Source: 66-474 sp035281745 (GTDB lineage: Bacteria; Pseudomonadota; Gammaproteobacteria; Xanthomonadales; Rhodanobacteraceae). From it: 64,000 bases of DNA. The DNA lies in the NCBI GenBank assembly GCA_035281745.1, contig DATEDI010000028.1, forward strand, positions 82,288 to 146,287, in the 5' to 3' direction. Positions 1 through 12,904 of the stretch are shown here, in pieces; within the stretch, counting starts at the first letter, position 1, and each line of letters begins with the position of its first letter. The notes under the pieces were generated by a model, which was not told the DNA's origin, made no database searches, and saw only the letters and a program-made list of their open reading frames with translations. The translations under genes and the position numbers were made by a program.

Positions 1-2
1 GG

Positions 3-341
3 CTGACCATCGAATGCAAGTTCAACAAGCCCGCCTTCAGCCTCAAGGATGCGCGCAGGCTGCGTGAGTACATCTTCGGAAAGGCCATATCGGATGGCCA
101 TATTGGGAAGATCGATCGGCGCAGGCAGTTCCTCGCAGACAACACAGAACGTCTGCGAACGCTACTGGGTTGGCCGGCCCCCAGTGTTTTGCAGACGACA
201 ATCATCGATCTGTATGTTTGCCCCCGCATCTTCTACTGGATGCGTAGGCCACCGTACCCTACCAATATCGAGTTTGTCCGCCTCGGCATGCTCGATACTT
301 GGATTCAATCCACCTTGTCGGAACTACCGCGATCCTGTTAG
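3..341 (+). CDS. C-terminal end of a PD-(D/E)XK nuclease-like protein (partial)
   Basis: The frame starting at base 3 is open from the window edge to a TAG at 339-341, so only the last 112 residues of a longer protein are present. The visible part begins LTIECKFNKPAFSLKDARRL. The IEC-K string fits the E-x-K half of a PD-(D/E)XK nuclease core, and the rest is a charged helical tail. The gene lies 248 bases before the SIR2-HerA pair in the same direction and could belong to the same defence unit, but the gap argues for a separate promoter. The family cannot be named from this fragment, and the nuclease reading rests on one motif. Confidence 0.6.
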   Translation: MTIECKFNKPAFSLKDARRLREYIFGKAISDGHIGKIDRRRQFLADNTERLRTLLGWPAPSVLQTTIIDLYVCPRIFYWMRRPPYPTNIEFVRLGMLDTWIQSTLSELPRSC

Positions 342-589
342 TAGCTCACATAGCGTTTTGACAACTCCGCACTCATGCTCGACGCGCTTGTGACCACTTT
401 GGGTTGAGCGCCGGCCTTCGGTCTCCGCCGCATTTCATCACACGGACGCTTACTGGCCATAACGGCCGGTCGAGTGCGAACACTTCAACGTTCCGACGAT
501 AACTGCTTTGGAATAGTAAGGTAGCTGTACGCTTCTTCCGGACCACGGGGCGGTCTGCGTGTCCAGCGTGCCAATAAAGGGGATCAAAG

Positions 590-1963
590 ATGTCGGAAAT
601 TGCGAAAGAGCCTCAGTACTACAACATCCTGAAGGTAAGAGACGATCATCTTCCAACAGCGTTCGCAGAATCCGAGCCGGGCAGATTTCGGTTCCGGGAA
701 GAAACTGAAATCTCTTGGTTGTCGGGGGACGAATTTGGCCTCAAAGAACTACGCGGCCGCATCGAGCCGTGGCTGACATCGCTGTTCCAATCGGAACATC
801 TCTCGCTCATCGCGGGCTCCGGCCTAACCCATGCCGTGCACTACATGGCCGCAGGCAAGCCCGCCGCCGGAATGGGCATTGTCACGCTTTCCTGCCACGA
901 GGCCGCAATCAACAAAGCCGCAGACGAAACAGCCAAGAATGCAGGCCGCAGCCAAGGCAACTTCGAGGATCAGCTTCGCAGCGCAACCGAACTGCTGCGC
1001 GGACTTGAGATACTTGAAAATTCGAGTGCCACCACGCTACGCGAGGATCTGAAAAAAATCCTGACGCAATTCTCGGCTTCCATCCTCGCCTGCGAATCGG
1101 ACATTGCCTCCGCAGATGAGTCGAAGTGCGAATTGGCGTTCAACACGCTCGTGACATTCCTAATGAGCTTCGCCAGCCGGACTGGCACGCGCGATCGGCT
1201 GAGCATTTTCACCACCAACTACGACCGTTTGATCGAAGCGGGCGCCGAGCTGGCGGGTTTGCATTTGTTGGACCGCTTCGTCGGCAGCCTGATGCCGATC
1301 TTCCGCTCTTCCCGACTCGATCTGGACATGCACTACAACCCGCCCGGAATCCGTGGCGAACCGCGCTACCTGGAAGGCGTTGCGCGCTTCACCAAACTGC
1401 ACGGGTCGGTCGATTGGATCCACGCCGGCAACGATATCCGACGCATCGGTCTACCATTCGGCGCCGACGAGGTGGACGCGTACCTGGGCACGCCAGGGCT
1501 GAGGGACGTCGACGCCAATCGGCTCATGATCTACCCGAATTCAGCCAAGGATCGGGAGACATCCGACTACCCGTACGTGGAACTGTTCCGGGACCTGGCC
1601 GCGGCAGTCTGTCGCCCCAACAGCACGTTGGTGACTTACGGCTACAGTTTCGGAGACGAGCACATCAACCGCGTAATACGCGACATGCTCACCATTCCTT
1701 CCACCCATCTAGTAGTGATGTCCTATGACGACCCGCTGGGTCGGATCATGAAGTCGTACCAGGAATTCGGCCGCCCGTCCCAGATCAGCCTCTTGATCGG
1801 ACCGGTCCTGTCGGACATCCGCACCCTGACCGAAAACTTCCTGCCCAAGGCGGCGATCGACAGGACCACCTTCCGCATGAGCGAGTTGCTGAAGCAGCGC
1901 TTCGGCACCTCAATGTCTGACAAGAAGGCAGTTGAGCATGCAAGCGACGGGGATGCGGCATGA
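590..1963 (+). CDS. SIR2-family NAD-binding protein of a SIR2-HerA defence pair
   Basis: A 457-residue protein with a SIR2 Rossmann core. GSGLT at about 76-80 is the glycine-rich NAD loop, TTNYD at 208-212 carries the conserved Asn-Asp, KLHGSVDW near 269-276 holds the catalytic-type His, and GYSFGDEHIN at 351-360 is the late motif typical of bacterial SIR2 defence proteins. Such proteins generally act as NAD-consuming effectors rather than deacetylases. The ATG at 590 follows an AAAGGGG ribosome site. Its stop overlaps the next gene as ATGA, so it is translationally coupled to the HerA ATPase. SIR2-HerA pairs are established anti-phage systems in which the two proteins form a complex; activity here is inferred from the family. 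Confidence 0.9.
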   Translation: MSEIAKEPQYYNILKVRDDHLPTAFAESEPGRFRFREETEISWLSGDEFGLKELRGRIEPWLTSLFQSEHLSLIAGSGLTHAVHYMAAGKPAAGMGIVTLSCHEAAINKAADETAKNAGRSQGNFEDQLRSATELLRGLEILENSSATTLREDLKKILTQFSASILACESDIASADESKCELAFNTLVTFLMSFASRTGTRDRLSIFTTNYDRLIEAGAELAGLHLLDRFVGSLMPIFRSSRLDLDMHYNPPGIRGEPRYLEGVARFTKLHGSVDWIHAGNDIRRIGLPFGADEVDAYLGTPGLRDVDANRLMIYPNSAKDRETSDYPYVELFRDLAAAVCRPNSTLVTYGYSFGDEHINRVIRDMLTIPSTHLVVMSYDDPLGRIMKSYQEFGRPSQISLLIGPVLSDIRTLTENFLPKAAIDRTTFRMSELLKQRFGTSMSDKKAVEHASDGDAA

Positions 1964-4065
1964 GTACGATATCTCCGCTGGCTTATGCCGATTCCCTGCG
2001 CATCGGCAGCATTGATTTCGTCTCTCCCGACGAAATCAAGGTGCTGCTCGACATCGAGGCGCCGGACGCGGTCGCCTTGAACACGGGGGTTCCGCGGCCC
2101 TTTCCCCGCATCAATGGCTATGTGCTTATTCCCAGTGACGATGGTTACCTGGTAGCACAGGCCGAATGGATCACCGTCGAACGTTCGCAGTATCCCAAGC
2201 GCAAGGGCATGCAGGACTTCGGGCTGGTCGACATGCCCTATCCGCTGCGCAAGATGAGCCTTAATCCGCTGGGCTGCCTCAAGTACGAGGGCCAGAACGG
2301 CAAGGAGACCTACAGTTTTCAGCGCGGCGTCGGCGCCTATCCGACCGTCGGCGATCCGGTGCTGTTGCCCACGCAGATCCAGCTGCGTGCCATTGTCGAG
2401 TCTGGCGAAAACCGCAGGGTCAAGATCGGCGTCAGCCCGCTGGCAGCCAATGCCGAGGTATGCATCGACCCAGATCGCCTCTTCGGACGCCACTTGGCAG
2501 TGCTCGGCAATACCGGCAGCGGCAAGTCGTGCACGGTCGCCGGCCTGATCCGCTGGTCGATGGAAGCCGCACGCAAGGCCTCCTCTGCGAATCGTGACCC
2601 GAACGCCCGCTTCATCATCCTCGATCCAAACGGGGAATACGCCAATACCTTCCGCGACATGGATAAGGTGCGCGTTTTCGCGGTCGATCCAAGCCTAGGC
2701 AGCGGCGTCGGTCAGTTGCGGGTGCCATTGTGGTTCTGGAACAGCGCCGAATGGAGTGCCTTTACCCAAGCCAGCGCCAGGGCCCAGCGTCCTGTATTGA
2801 TCCAAGCGCTCCGCTCGGTTCGCGATGGCGGCGGCGATTCGCCCGCTACGCCAAGCAACGCCATGCGCAGGTACCTGCGCACGCTGGTCAGCATCATCCA
2901 AATCGAACGAAATACCGGCAGTCCGTGGGGGAGGTTCCCGCACCCAAAGAACTTCCTCGAAAAGACAAAGGTCTGGCAAGTCGGGCTAGAGAGCAATGAT
3001 TCGTTCAACGACGACGAAAATGCTGCGCTTACGGCCCTAAGAACCAAGATAAGCGGATTCATCAGCGCGCGAAGTGCACAGTACCCGACGTACGAATTCA
3101 CCCGCACCGAGATCGAGGGGTTCCTTGAGCTTGCCAAGCAAGCCCATGCCGCATTTGGTGGGAGCGATACCGATGTGCTTCCGATCGATGCGGATACCCC
3201 CAGGGAGTTCACGGGAGACCAATTGCTTCGCAGCGTAGAGGCAAACGCGGAACTTCTGAATGTATCCGAGTACGTCGAGACGATGCTGATGCGGATCCGA
3301 ACGATCCTTTCGGATAGCCGCATGAAGTCCGTGACGTCCAACACCGACGGCGTGACGCTGGATGGGTGGCTCACCGACTATATCGGAGACAACAAGGCTG
3401 CCAATGGCTCGATCACGATCATCGACCTTTCCTTGGTGCCGGCTGAAGTTGTGCATGTCATCACGGCAGTGATCGCGCGCATGACATTGGAGGCGTTGCA
3501 ACGCTATCGCAAATTGAACAAGGGCAAGACCCTACCTACCGTCCTGGTCATGGAAGAGGCGCATACCTTCGTCAAGCACTACCGGGACGATTCGGAGGAT
3601 CAGAACGCCACCGCTATCTGTTGCCAAGTCTTCGAAAAGATCGCACGCGAAGGCCGGAAGTTCGGCTTGGGTTTGGTGTTGTCCTCGCAGCGGCCAAGCG
3701 AGCTGTCGCCTACCGTCCTTTCGCAATGCAACACCTACCTCCTCCATCGGATCAGCAACGATCGTGACCAGGAGCTTGTGCGCAAGCTGGTACCCGACAA
3801 TTTACAGGGATTGCTGCGCGATCTGCCTTCCCTGCCTTCACGTCATGCCATTTTGCTTGGCTGGGCGTCAGAACTACCCGTTTTGGTACAAATGAATGCG
3901 TTGCCTGAAACCCAGCGGCCGAAGTCGGACGACCCAGACTTCTGGGCGGTTTGGTCCGGCAAGGCCGTGGACGACGAAGGAAAGAAAATAGACGTTGAGC
4001 GCGAGGTCGATTGGCCAGCAATTGCGGCTGACTGGCAACAACTCCCAAACGCTGATAACCATTGA
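1960..4065 (+). CDS. HerA-family hexameric ATPase of the SIR2-HerA pair
   Basis: A 701-residue protein. The first ~150 residues fit the HAS-type beta barrel seen in HerA. Walker A is GNTGSGKS at about 183-190, IILDPNGEYAN follows, and Walker B is VLVMEEAH at about 528-535. The arginine-rich RKFGLGLVLSSQRPSELS stretch is the sensor region of HerA/FtsK ATPases. HerA proteins are DNA-stimulated motor ATPases; in defence pairs they assemble with and control the SIR2 effector. The start overlaps the SIR2 stop by four bases (ATGA). No third gene follows closely: the next plus-strand gene is hsdM, about 500 bases on. Confidence 0.92.
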   Translation: MSTISPLAYADSLRIGSIDFVSPDEIKVLLDIEAPDAVALNTGVPRPFPRINGYVLIPSDDGYLVAQAEWITVERSQYPKRKGMQDFGLVDMPYPLRKMSLNPLGCLKYEGQNGKETYSFQRGVGAYPTVGDPVLLPTQIQLRAIVESGENRRVKIGVSPLAANAEVCIDPDRLFGRHLAVLGNTGSGKSCTVAGLIRWSMEAARKASSANRDPNARFIILDPNGEYANTFRDMDKVRVFAVDPSLGSGVGQLRVPLWFWNSAEWSAFTQASARAQRPVLIQALRSVRDGGGDSPATPSNAMRRYLRTLVSIIQIERNTGSPWGRFPHPKNFLEKTKVWQVGLESNDSFNDDENAALTALRTKISGFISARSAQYPTYEFTRTEIEGFLELAKQAHAAFGGSDTDVLPIDADTPREFTGDQLLRSVEANAELLNVSEYVETMLMRIRTILSDSRMKSVTSNTDGVTLDGWLTDYIGDNKAANGSITIIDLSLVPAEVVHVITAVIARMTLEALQRYRKLNKGKTLPTVLVMEEAHTFVKHYRDDSEDQNATAICCQVFEKIAREGRKFGLGLVLSSQRPSELSPTVLSQCNTYLLHRISNDRDQELVRKLVPDNLQGLLRDLPSLPSRHAILLGWASELPVLVQMNALPETQRPKSDDPDFWAVWSGKAVDDEGKKIDVEREVDWPAIAADWQQLPNADNH

Positions 4066-4239
4066 TCGATCTTGATGATAAGCGATCGATCTCAGCCAAG
4101 CTTCCTATTATGTAAACGGACGCTTGGGGCGGCATCATGCCGGCCATGAAGTGACGGTGAGAGATCAACTCACCGGGTGTGGACCCGCATACCGGATGAT
4201 AGAGGTACGGTCTGGTGGCTCCGACCGCTCCTGCCCAGA

Positions 4240-4374
4240 TTAGGTTGCGTGCCTACTTCTTTTTCTTGTGTTGGCTTGCGCCAATTCCGATCCTGCAACC
4301 GACTTAACGGCCTTGCTCTTACTGGTTCGCAGCAGTTTCGAGGCCTTGGAGGCATCTTTCTTGCTCGTTGCCAT
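4240..4374 (-). CDS. Small basic conserved hypothetical protein (44 aa)
   Basis: On the minus strand between herA and hsdM, an ORF begins MATSKKDASKASKLLRTSKS and is rich in Lys, Ser and Ala. I recall similar tiny proteins of roughly 40-60 residues starting M-x-x-S-K-K-D-A-S-K as conserved hypotheticals in proteobacteria, but I cannot name a function. The open frame extends upstream of this Met, but only this Met gives the family-like start. The ribosome site is weak. It lies convergent to herA and divergent to hsdM. It could be a nucleoid-associated or stress-type peptide, but nothing in the sequence decides this. Confidence 0.5.
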   Translation of the reverse strand: MATSKKDASKASKLLRTSKSKAVKSVAGSELAQANTRKRSRHAT

Positions 4375-4568
4375 GGTTCGCCGCGTGACGCTACGTGCGG
4401 CAAAATGGGTGGGCTGGTGCCGTCTGCCATCATAGGCGGCCAGGGGAACCCCATGACCACACGGCAACACCTGCTCCCAGTGTCCATGCGCGCTACTGCC
4501 CGGCATTTCGCGCCCTTGACCGCGACAGGCCCAGACACACGCAGCCGCCACACCCGCCAGGAAACACG

Positions 4569-6251
4569 ATGAACAGCACGCAGCTCAACAATCCCGATCT
4601 CGACTACGCCGACACCTTGTGGAAGGCTGCCGACGTATTGCGCGGCACGATCGACGCGGCCGAGTACAAGCACGTCGTACTTGGACTGCTGTTTCTGAAA
4701 TACATTTCCGACTCGTTCGAAGCCCGCAAGGATGAACTCAAGGCCGAGCTGGAAGCCGACGGCATCACCGGTCCACAACTCGAAAGCCTACTGGAAAACC
4801 GTGACGAGTACACCGCTGAGCGCGTGTTCTGGGTGCCGCCCGAAGCGCGCTGGCAGAACCTACAAAACCAAGCCACGCGGCCTGACATCGCCACCCTAAT
4901 CGACGACGCCATCCTCGCTGTCGAGCGCGACAATCCCAACCTCAAGGGCAAGCTGCCTCGCGACTATGCTCGCCGCGGCATCGCGCCGGAAAAGATGAAG
5001 GGTCTGATCGACCTGATTGCCGGCATCGGTTTCAAGGGCGAGCGCGCCAGGGCGCGCGACACGCTGGGCCGCGTGTATGAATACTTCCTTGGCAAATTCG
5101 CGCAGGCCGAAGGCAAGCTGGGTGGCGAGTTCTTCACGCCGCGTTGCATCGTGCGCCTGCTGGTGGAAATGCTCGAACCGTATGACGGACGCGTGTACGA
5201 CCCGTGTTGCGGGTCAGCCGGCATGTTCGTGCAGTCCGAAGGCTTCGTGCAGGCGCACGGCGGTCAGACTACCGACATTTCCATCTTCGGGCAGGAATCC
5301 AACCCCACCACCTGGCGGCTGGCGCACATGAATCTCGCCATCCGTGGCATCGAGGCCAACCTTGGCCCGCAGCCGGCCGATTCCTTCCTGCGCGACCTGC
5401 ACCCGGACTTGAAAGCCGACTACATCCTTGCCAATCCGCCGTTCAACGTGTCTGACTGGTCGGCCAAGCTGCTCGCGGGCGACGTGCGCTGGCGCTACGG
5501 TGTGCCGCCTGCCGGCAACGCCAACTACGCGTGGATTCAGCACTTCATCCACCATATCGCCCCACCGAACGGACACGGCGGCGGCATGGCCGGCTTTGTC
5601 ATGGCCAACGGCTCGCTGTCGTCCGCTTCCGGCGGCGAAGGCGACATCCGTCAGAAGATTGTCGAAGTTGACTTGGTGGATTGCATCGTCGCGCTGCCGG
5701 CCCAACTGTTCCTCACCACCGGCATTCCGGCCTGCCTATGGTTCCTCACCCGCGACAAGACCGGCCGCAACTTGAAGCACGGCGGCCGCGACCGGCGCGG
5801 CGAAACTCTGTTCATCGACGCCCGCAAGCTGGGCATCATGCAGAGCCGCACCCTACGCGTGCTGACCGGTGGTGGCGATGGTGAAACGCGGCTCGCCGAC
5901 GGTATGGGCGATCCCAAGCCCGACACCGACATCGGCCGCATTGTGTACGCCTACCGTCAGTGGCGCGGCGAACCGACGCCCGAGTGGTGGACTGAGGCCG
6001 GGCACGGTGCATGGAAGTACACAGACATTCCCGGCTTCTGCAAGCGCGAAACCATAGAAGGTATTGGCAAGCAGGGCTTCGTGCTCACGCCGGGACGCTA
6101 CGTCGGCACCGAGGAACAGGAAGACGACGGTGAGGCGTTTGCAGAGAAGTACCCGAGGCTATTGGCGGAGTTGGAGGAGTGTTTTGCAGAGGGTGAACGG
6201 CTCACCTCCGCTATACGTGAGGTAGTGGGCGGAGTTTCAGATGTCGAGTGA
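4569..6251 (+). CDS. hsdM: Type I restriction-modification methyltransferase subunit
   Basis: A 560-residue N6-adenine DNA methyltransferase. The helical N-terminal HsdM domain is present (YKHVVLGLLFLKYISDSFE). The SAM-binding motif is DPCCGSAGMF near residue 212 and the catalytic NPPF is near 288. The frame is open further upstream, but the ATG at 4569 has an AGGA ribosome site and gives the usual N-terminus MNSTQLNNPDLDYADTLW. The stop overlaps the hsdS start by 11 bases. The product pairs with HsdS for methylation and with HsdR for cleavage. Confidence 0.96.
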   Translation: MNSTQLNNPDLDYADTLWKAADVLRGTIDAAEYKHVVLGLLFLKYISDSFEARKDELKAELEADGITGPQLESLLENRDEYTAERVFWVPPEARWQNLQNQATRPDIATLIDDAILAVERDNPNLKGKLPRDYARRGIAPEKMKGLIDLIAGIGFKGERARARDTLGRVYEYFLGKFAQAEGKLGGEFFTPRCIVRLLVEMLEPYDGRVYDPCCGSAGMFVQSEGFVQAHGGQTTDISIFGQESNPTTWRLAHMNLAIRGIEANLGPQPADSFLRDLHPDLKADYILANPPFNVSDWSAKLLAGDVRWRYGVPPAGNANYAWIQHFIHHIAPPNGHGGGMAGFVMANGSLSSASGGEGDIRQKIVEVDLVDCIVALPAQLFLTTGIPACLWFLTRDKTGRNLKHGGRDRRGETLFIDARKLGIMQSRTLRVLTGGGDGETRLADGMGDPKPDTDIGRIVYAYRQWRGEPTPEWWTEAGHGAWKYTDIPGFCKRETIEGIGKQGFVLTPGRYVGTEEQEDDGEAFAEKYPRLLAELEECFAEGERLTSAIREVVGGVSDVE

Positions 6252-7539
6252 ACGCAAGGTAATAACCCTTGACGACGCGGGCGTCGCGCTTCTCGACTGC
6301 GTCCATAAGACACCCGAGGAGGACCCGGAAGGCTCCTTTCGATATGTGGCGATCCCTCAGATGTCGAATGGTCGGATCCGAATCGACGAGTCGCGCCGTA
6401 TTTCTTCCAGCGATTTCGATGAATGGACGAAAAAAGCTGCGCCTCAGTCACACGATGTAGTGCTGTCGCGACGCTGTAATCCAGGTGAAACCGCATACGT
6501 CGCGCCGGGTGAGAGGTTCGCCCTTGGGCAGAATCTTGTTTTGCTTCGTGCTGATGGCGTGTCAATATTTCCGCCATTCCTTCGATGGCTCGTGCGTGGT
6601 CCAGCGTGGTGGGAGCAGATTCAAAAGAACCTCAACGTCGGCGCGGTATTTGACAGCCTCAAATGTCGCGACGTGCCGTCGTTTGAGTTGCCGGTTCCCT
6701 CGCTAGACGAACAACGCACCATCGCGGGTGTTCTCGGTGCGCTGGACGACAAAATCGAACAGAATCGGTGCACGGCGCAAACGCTGGAAAAGCTGGCGCG
6801 GGCGATCTTCCGCGCGTGGTTTGTGGATTTCGAGCCGGTCAAGGCCAAGGCCGCAGGCGCCACGAGCTTCCCCTCTATGCCGCAAGCCGTCTTCGACGCC
6901 CTGCCCATCCGCTTCGTCAATTCCACCGTCGGCCTCGTGCCGGACGGGTGGGAGGTAAAAGCGATAGGGGATGTCGTTACCGTGAAGGGCGGTGCAACGC
7001 CGCGTACTAGGGAAGCGGAGTTCTGGGACGATGGCACGCACTGCTGGGCAACGCCGAAGGATATGTCGCGCCTCGCACATCCAGTGCTGCTTGACACGGA
7101 GCGTCGCATCACAGACGCAGGCGTCGAAAGTATCAGTTCCGGTGTGCTGCCGGTCGGTACGGTGTTGATGTCTTCGCGCGCTCCCGTTGGTTACCTTGCT
7201 ATTGCGGGCGTGCCAACCGCCATCAATCAAGGGTTCATCGCTATGGTGTGCGATGGCCCACTGCCGCCGATCTTCGTGCTCAACTGGGCGATGAACTCGA
7301 TGGATACGATCAAAGCTCACGCAAGCGGGACGACATTCCCCGAAATCAGCAAGAAGACTTTTCGGCCGCTACCCATCATCAACCCTGATGCCCAATGCGT
7401 CAGCGCATATCAGCACATTACTGATCCTCTGTTCGGCCTACTAGTCGCTTCCATCAAGGAGAGTGGCCGATTGGCAGAGGTTCGCGACTACCTTTTGCCA
7501 CAACTTCTTTCCGGCGATGTCAGGGTGAGCCATGGTTGA
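6241..7539 (+). CDS. hsdS: Type I restriction-modification specificity subunit
   Basis: A 432-residue HsdS with two target-recognition halves. The first (residues 1-150) ends in the conserved helix LPVPSLDEQRTIAGVLGALDD. A central coiled spacer carries RAIFRAWFVDFEPVKAK. The second half starts VGLVPDGWEVKAIGDVVTVK and ends in LAEVRDYLLPQLLSGDVRV. It decides the DNA sequence recognised by the HsdM and HsdR subunits. The two halves are dissimilar, as expected for a bipartite target. It overlaps hsdM by 11 bases and the next gene by 8, so the operon is tightly coupled. Confidence 0.94.
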   Translation: MSSERKVITLDDAGVALLDCVHKTPEEDPEGSFRYVAIPQMSNGRIRIDESRRISSSDFDEWTKKAAPQSHDVVLSRRCNPGETAYVAPGERFALGQNLVLLRADGVSIFPPFLRWLVRGPAWWEQIQKNLNVGAVFDSLKCRDVPSFELPVPSLDEQRTIAGVLGALDDKIEQNRCTAQTLEKLARAIFRAWFVDFEPVKAKAAGATSFPSMPQAVFDALPIRFVNSTVGLVPDGWEVKAIGDVVTVKGGATPRTREAEFWDDGTHCWATPKDMSRLAHPVLLDTERRITDAGVESISSGVLPVGTVLMSSRAPVGYLAIAGVPTAINQGFIAMVCDGPLPPIFVLNWAMNSMDTIKAHASGTTFPEISKKTFRPLPIINPDAQCVSAYQHITDPLFGLLVASIKESGRLAEVRDYLLPQLLSGDVRVSHG

Positions 7540-8652
7540 GACGCCTTCTCGCGATCTTCAGGATACGGAGAGACTCGACCCGGACGCGTTGTTGCTCACG
7601 CGCCGAAGCGTAAGAAACGAGCAAGCGTATCGCGATTGGTGCGTCGAGAATTACGGGGTGGTCAAGATCGGGGCGGAGTCTTTCCACCCAGCCGATGTTC
7701 TCGATGCGTTGTCAACAGACGCCGCTCGGCGTGGCCGCGATGATGTCGCATCACAGAAGCAAGAGGATATTGAACAGACCGTTTGTGAACGGTTCCCAGC
7801 TCCGATTGCCGTGCCCTTTCAGGCGTTTGTCGAAGGCCCCCACGCAGCAATCACCCGACTTCAGCGTCTGAGGGATACGTGGGAGTCATTGGTTCGTGTT
7901 CTGGCTTCGATTGCCTTGGCCGAGGCTGCCGCATATGGTCCACAGTTCGCGCCTCTGATGGTTCGCGAAAGCGCAAATCAAGGATGGCGCGAATGCAAGC
8001 GACGGGATTTGTTCTCGGACAAATTGTCGGTGCGGATCGGGCTGATTGACGGTGTGTTCCATCGTGCTCAAGAACTGGGCGTTCCGTTGCGTATTGCTGC
8101 GATTGTTCCTCAAGACGTCCTGGCAGAGATTCGCAGGCTAAATGTGGTCCGCAATGGTTTTTCGCATAGTGCGGCGATGTCTGAGGTGCAGGCACAAAAG
8201 CTGATTGACGAGGTCTATCCGACGGTGATTGACCTGCTACTCGACCTGCGCGGTTTGGAGGAAGTGGAGTTCGTGCGCGTTTGTTCCATCCGCCCCGGTA
8301 GTAAGGCGGAGGTTGAAAAGCTGACCGGCCATGCGCAAAGCCGGTGTATTGGCGAGCTCGCGCTTGACCAACATACAGGGATGGTAGTGGCTGCCGCCGA
8401 GCGCGTTGAAGATCTGGACAGGGTGCTCGTACGGCTCGGCGACGTCTTGCTTGACCTAAGCCCGTTCGTCTACGCAGCCGATGACGAGACGGGACACCGC
8501 ACTCGTGTTTTCCAGTTCAAAAGCAAGAGTGCGGAGTATTGGAGCCTTGAATGTGTCGCCGATGCGACTACGCAATCGTCTCCGTGCGCGTTGCATGAGG
8601 CGCAACTCGCCCGCTTTGAGGCCCGGCTATTGAGCGCCGGAGATGGCACGTG

Positions 8653-8653
<1 letters not shown>
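7532..8653 (+). CDS. HEPN-like accessory protein embedded in the type I RM operon
   Basis: A 373-residue protein of unknown family between hsdS and hsdR, overlapping both neighbours. No signal peptide or membrane segment is seen. In a helical stretch, VRNGFSH puts Arg207 and His212 in the R-x4-H spacing of HEPN ribonuclease active sites (the Asn after Arg is also typical), followed by helices KLIDEVYPTVIDLLLDL. The last third is mixed alpha/beta. Accessory RNases housed in type I RM loci are known in principle from the PrrC anticodon nuclease, which is silenced by the RM complex and released when the phage inhibits it. A comparable guard role is a hypothesis only. The domain call rests on motif and context. 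Confidence 0.8.
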
Positions 8654-11709
<3,056 letters not shown>

Positions 11710-11775
11710 TTGGGACTTGGACTGTGGCAGAGCGCATCTCTACCAGTGGACAAAGCTCCTGAGTGCGCGACCAAC

Positions 11776-12705
11776 ATGACCGTGGCCGAAAAAGATTGGA
11801 CTTGGAGCGAACGTCCCACCAGCGACGCCCGCTACGATGCCATGATTTCATCAGTCGACGAACACTTGGCTCGCTGTGGGTTTCCGCCCTTCCAACGCGT
11901 GTGCCGGGCAGAATGGTTGATCGCAAAAACACTCGACATTTGGGCCTCCCTTCCCAGGCCAAGGCGCACGGTACCCGCGGACGAGCCTTTCGGCGTCACT
12001 GACCTGTTGGATCGGGTGGCTGATTGGTACGACGCCAACTACGGGAAACGAATGCGAGCGCCATTTCTGGCTCACTCGTTTGCCATCGACCTGCGCGGAA
12101 CGCTTTGGCGCGTTCGGCTGCCAAAAGTTTTTGGAACGATAACGGTGTATGCGCAGCCGGACTTGAGCCAAGGCTGCGGGATCGGCGGCGGGTTCAATGT
12201 CCTCGCAGCCATCGACCGCTTCCCCCAGGCCTACGCGAACCGACTGCGCTCGGTGGATGCGCAACGCCTGCTTGATGCCTCTCAGATCGCATTCACTTCG
12301 ATTACGTTTCTTAGCGGTCTGCGGGGAGACATGTTCGGTAAGCAGGCTGGACTCGACTTTGAGCACAGCGTGGACGCCTTGCTGACAGGCTTCTCGTGGT
12401 CGAAGGCAAGTTGGGAAACCGCACAGTGCGCCGAGAAGGTGATGAAAGCCGTGCTCATTCGGAAAGGCTGCGAGCGTGTGCCGAAGGGAAAGGAGGGACA
12501 CGATATTCCGTTATTGGGCCAGATGCTTGAGCGTGAAGCCGGCGTATCGTTGGACGGCAATGACCTTGGCACCATCCATTGCGATCCGGGCGTGCGTTAT
12601 GGCGAACAAGTGGTGAGTCCTAGTACTGCCTACGGAGCACACGAGGCTTTGCTACGGCTGCTGAAGACGCTGAGCGACCAGCTTGGCATGTCCGAATACG
12701 CTTAG
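11776..12705 (+). CDS. HEPN-domain protein downstream of hsdR
   Basis: About 309 residues from ATG 11776; the frame is open from a TTG just after the hsdR stop, so a longer form is possible. The C-terminal third matches a HEPN domain of the nucleotidyltransferase-associated type: SWETAQCAEKVMKAVLIRKG, then HDIPLLGQMLE, then VRYGEQVVSPSTAYGAHEALL. This four-helix arrangement is usual for that family. No R-x4-H catalytic pair is evident, so it may be structural or regulatory. The N-terminal ~200 residues are not recognised. It follows hsdR by under 70 bases and probably belongs to the same transcript, making it the second HEPN-like accessory gene of this RM locus. Confidence 0.8.
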   Translation: MTVAEKDWTWSERPTSDARYDAMISSVDEHLARCGFPPFQRVCRAEWLIAKTLDIWASLPRPRRTVPADEPFGVTDLLDRVADWYDANYGKRMRAPFLAHSFAIDLRGTLWRVRLPKVFGTITVYAQPDLSQGCGIGGGFNVLAAIDRFPQAYANRLRSVDAQRLLDASQIAFTSITFLSGLRGDMFGKQAGLDFEHSVDALLTGFSWSKASWETAQCAEKVMKAVLIRKGCERVPKGKEGHDIPLLGQMLEREAGVSLDGNDLGTIHCDPGVRYGEQVVSPSTAYGAHEALLRLLKTLSDQLGMSEYA

Positions 12706-12904
12706 GCAGAACGGGTCGTTTCGACTCACCGTTCGAGCGATTCACGACAGCTGACTAAGACCTGATCTCTTCAAGCATCGAGACAATCTAATCGATGTGT
12801 CTTGGTAGGGCTCGAGGTCCAGTTGGCTCGGACTGCACTGGAAGGCGTTTCGTGCAGAGCGCACTGACTGGCAACCGTCTGGTTCCACTCCGGACGCATC
12901 GGCT

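Noticed and set aside
4108..4116. ATTATGTAA near 4.1 kb repeated at the recJ junction near 52.6 kb, as candidate island ends
   Set aside because: Only nine bases match, which is expected by chance in a window of this size, and no recJ 3' part follows at 4.1 kb.
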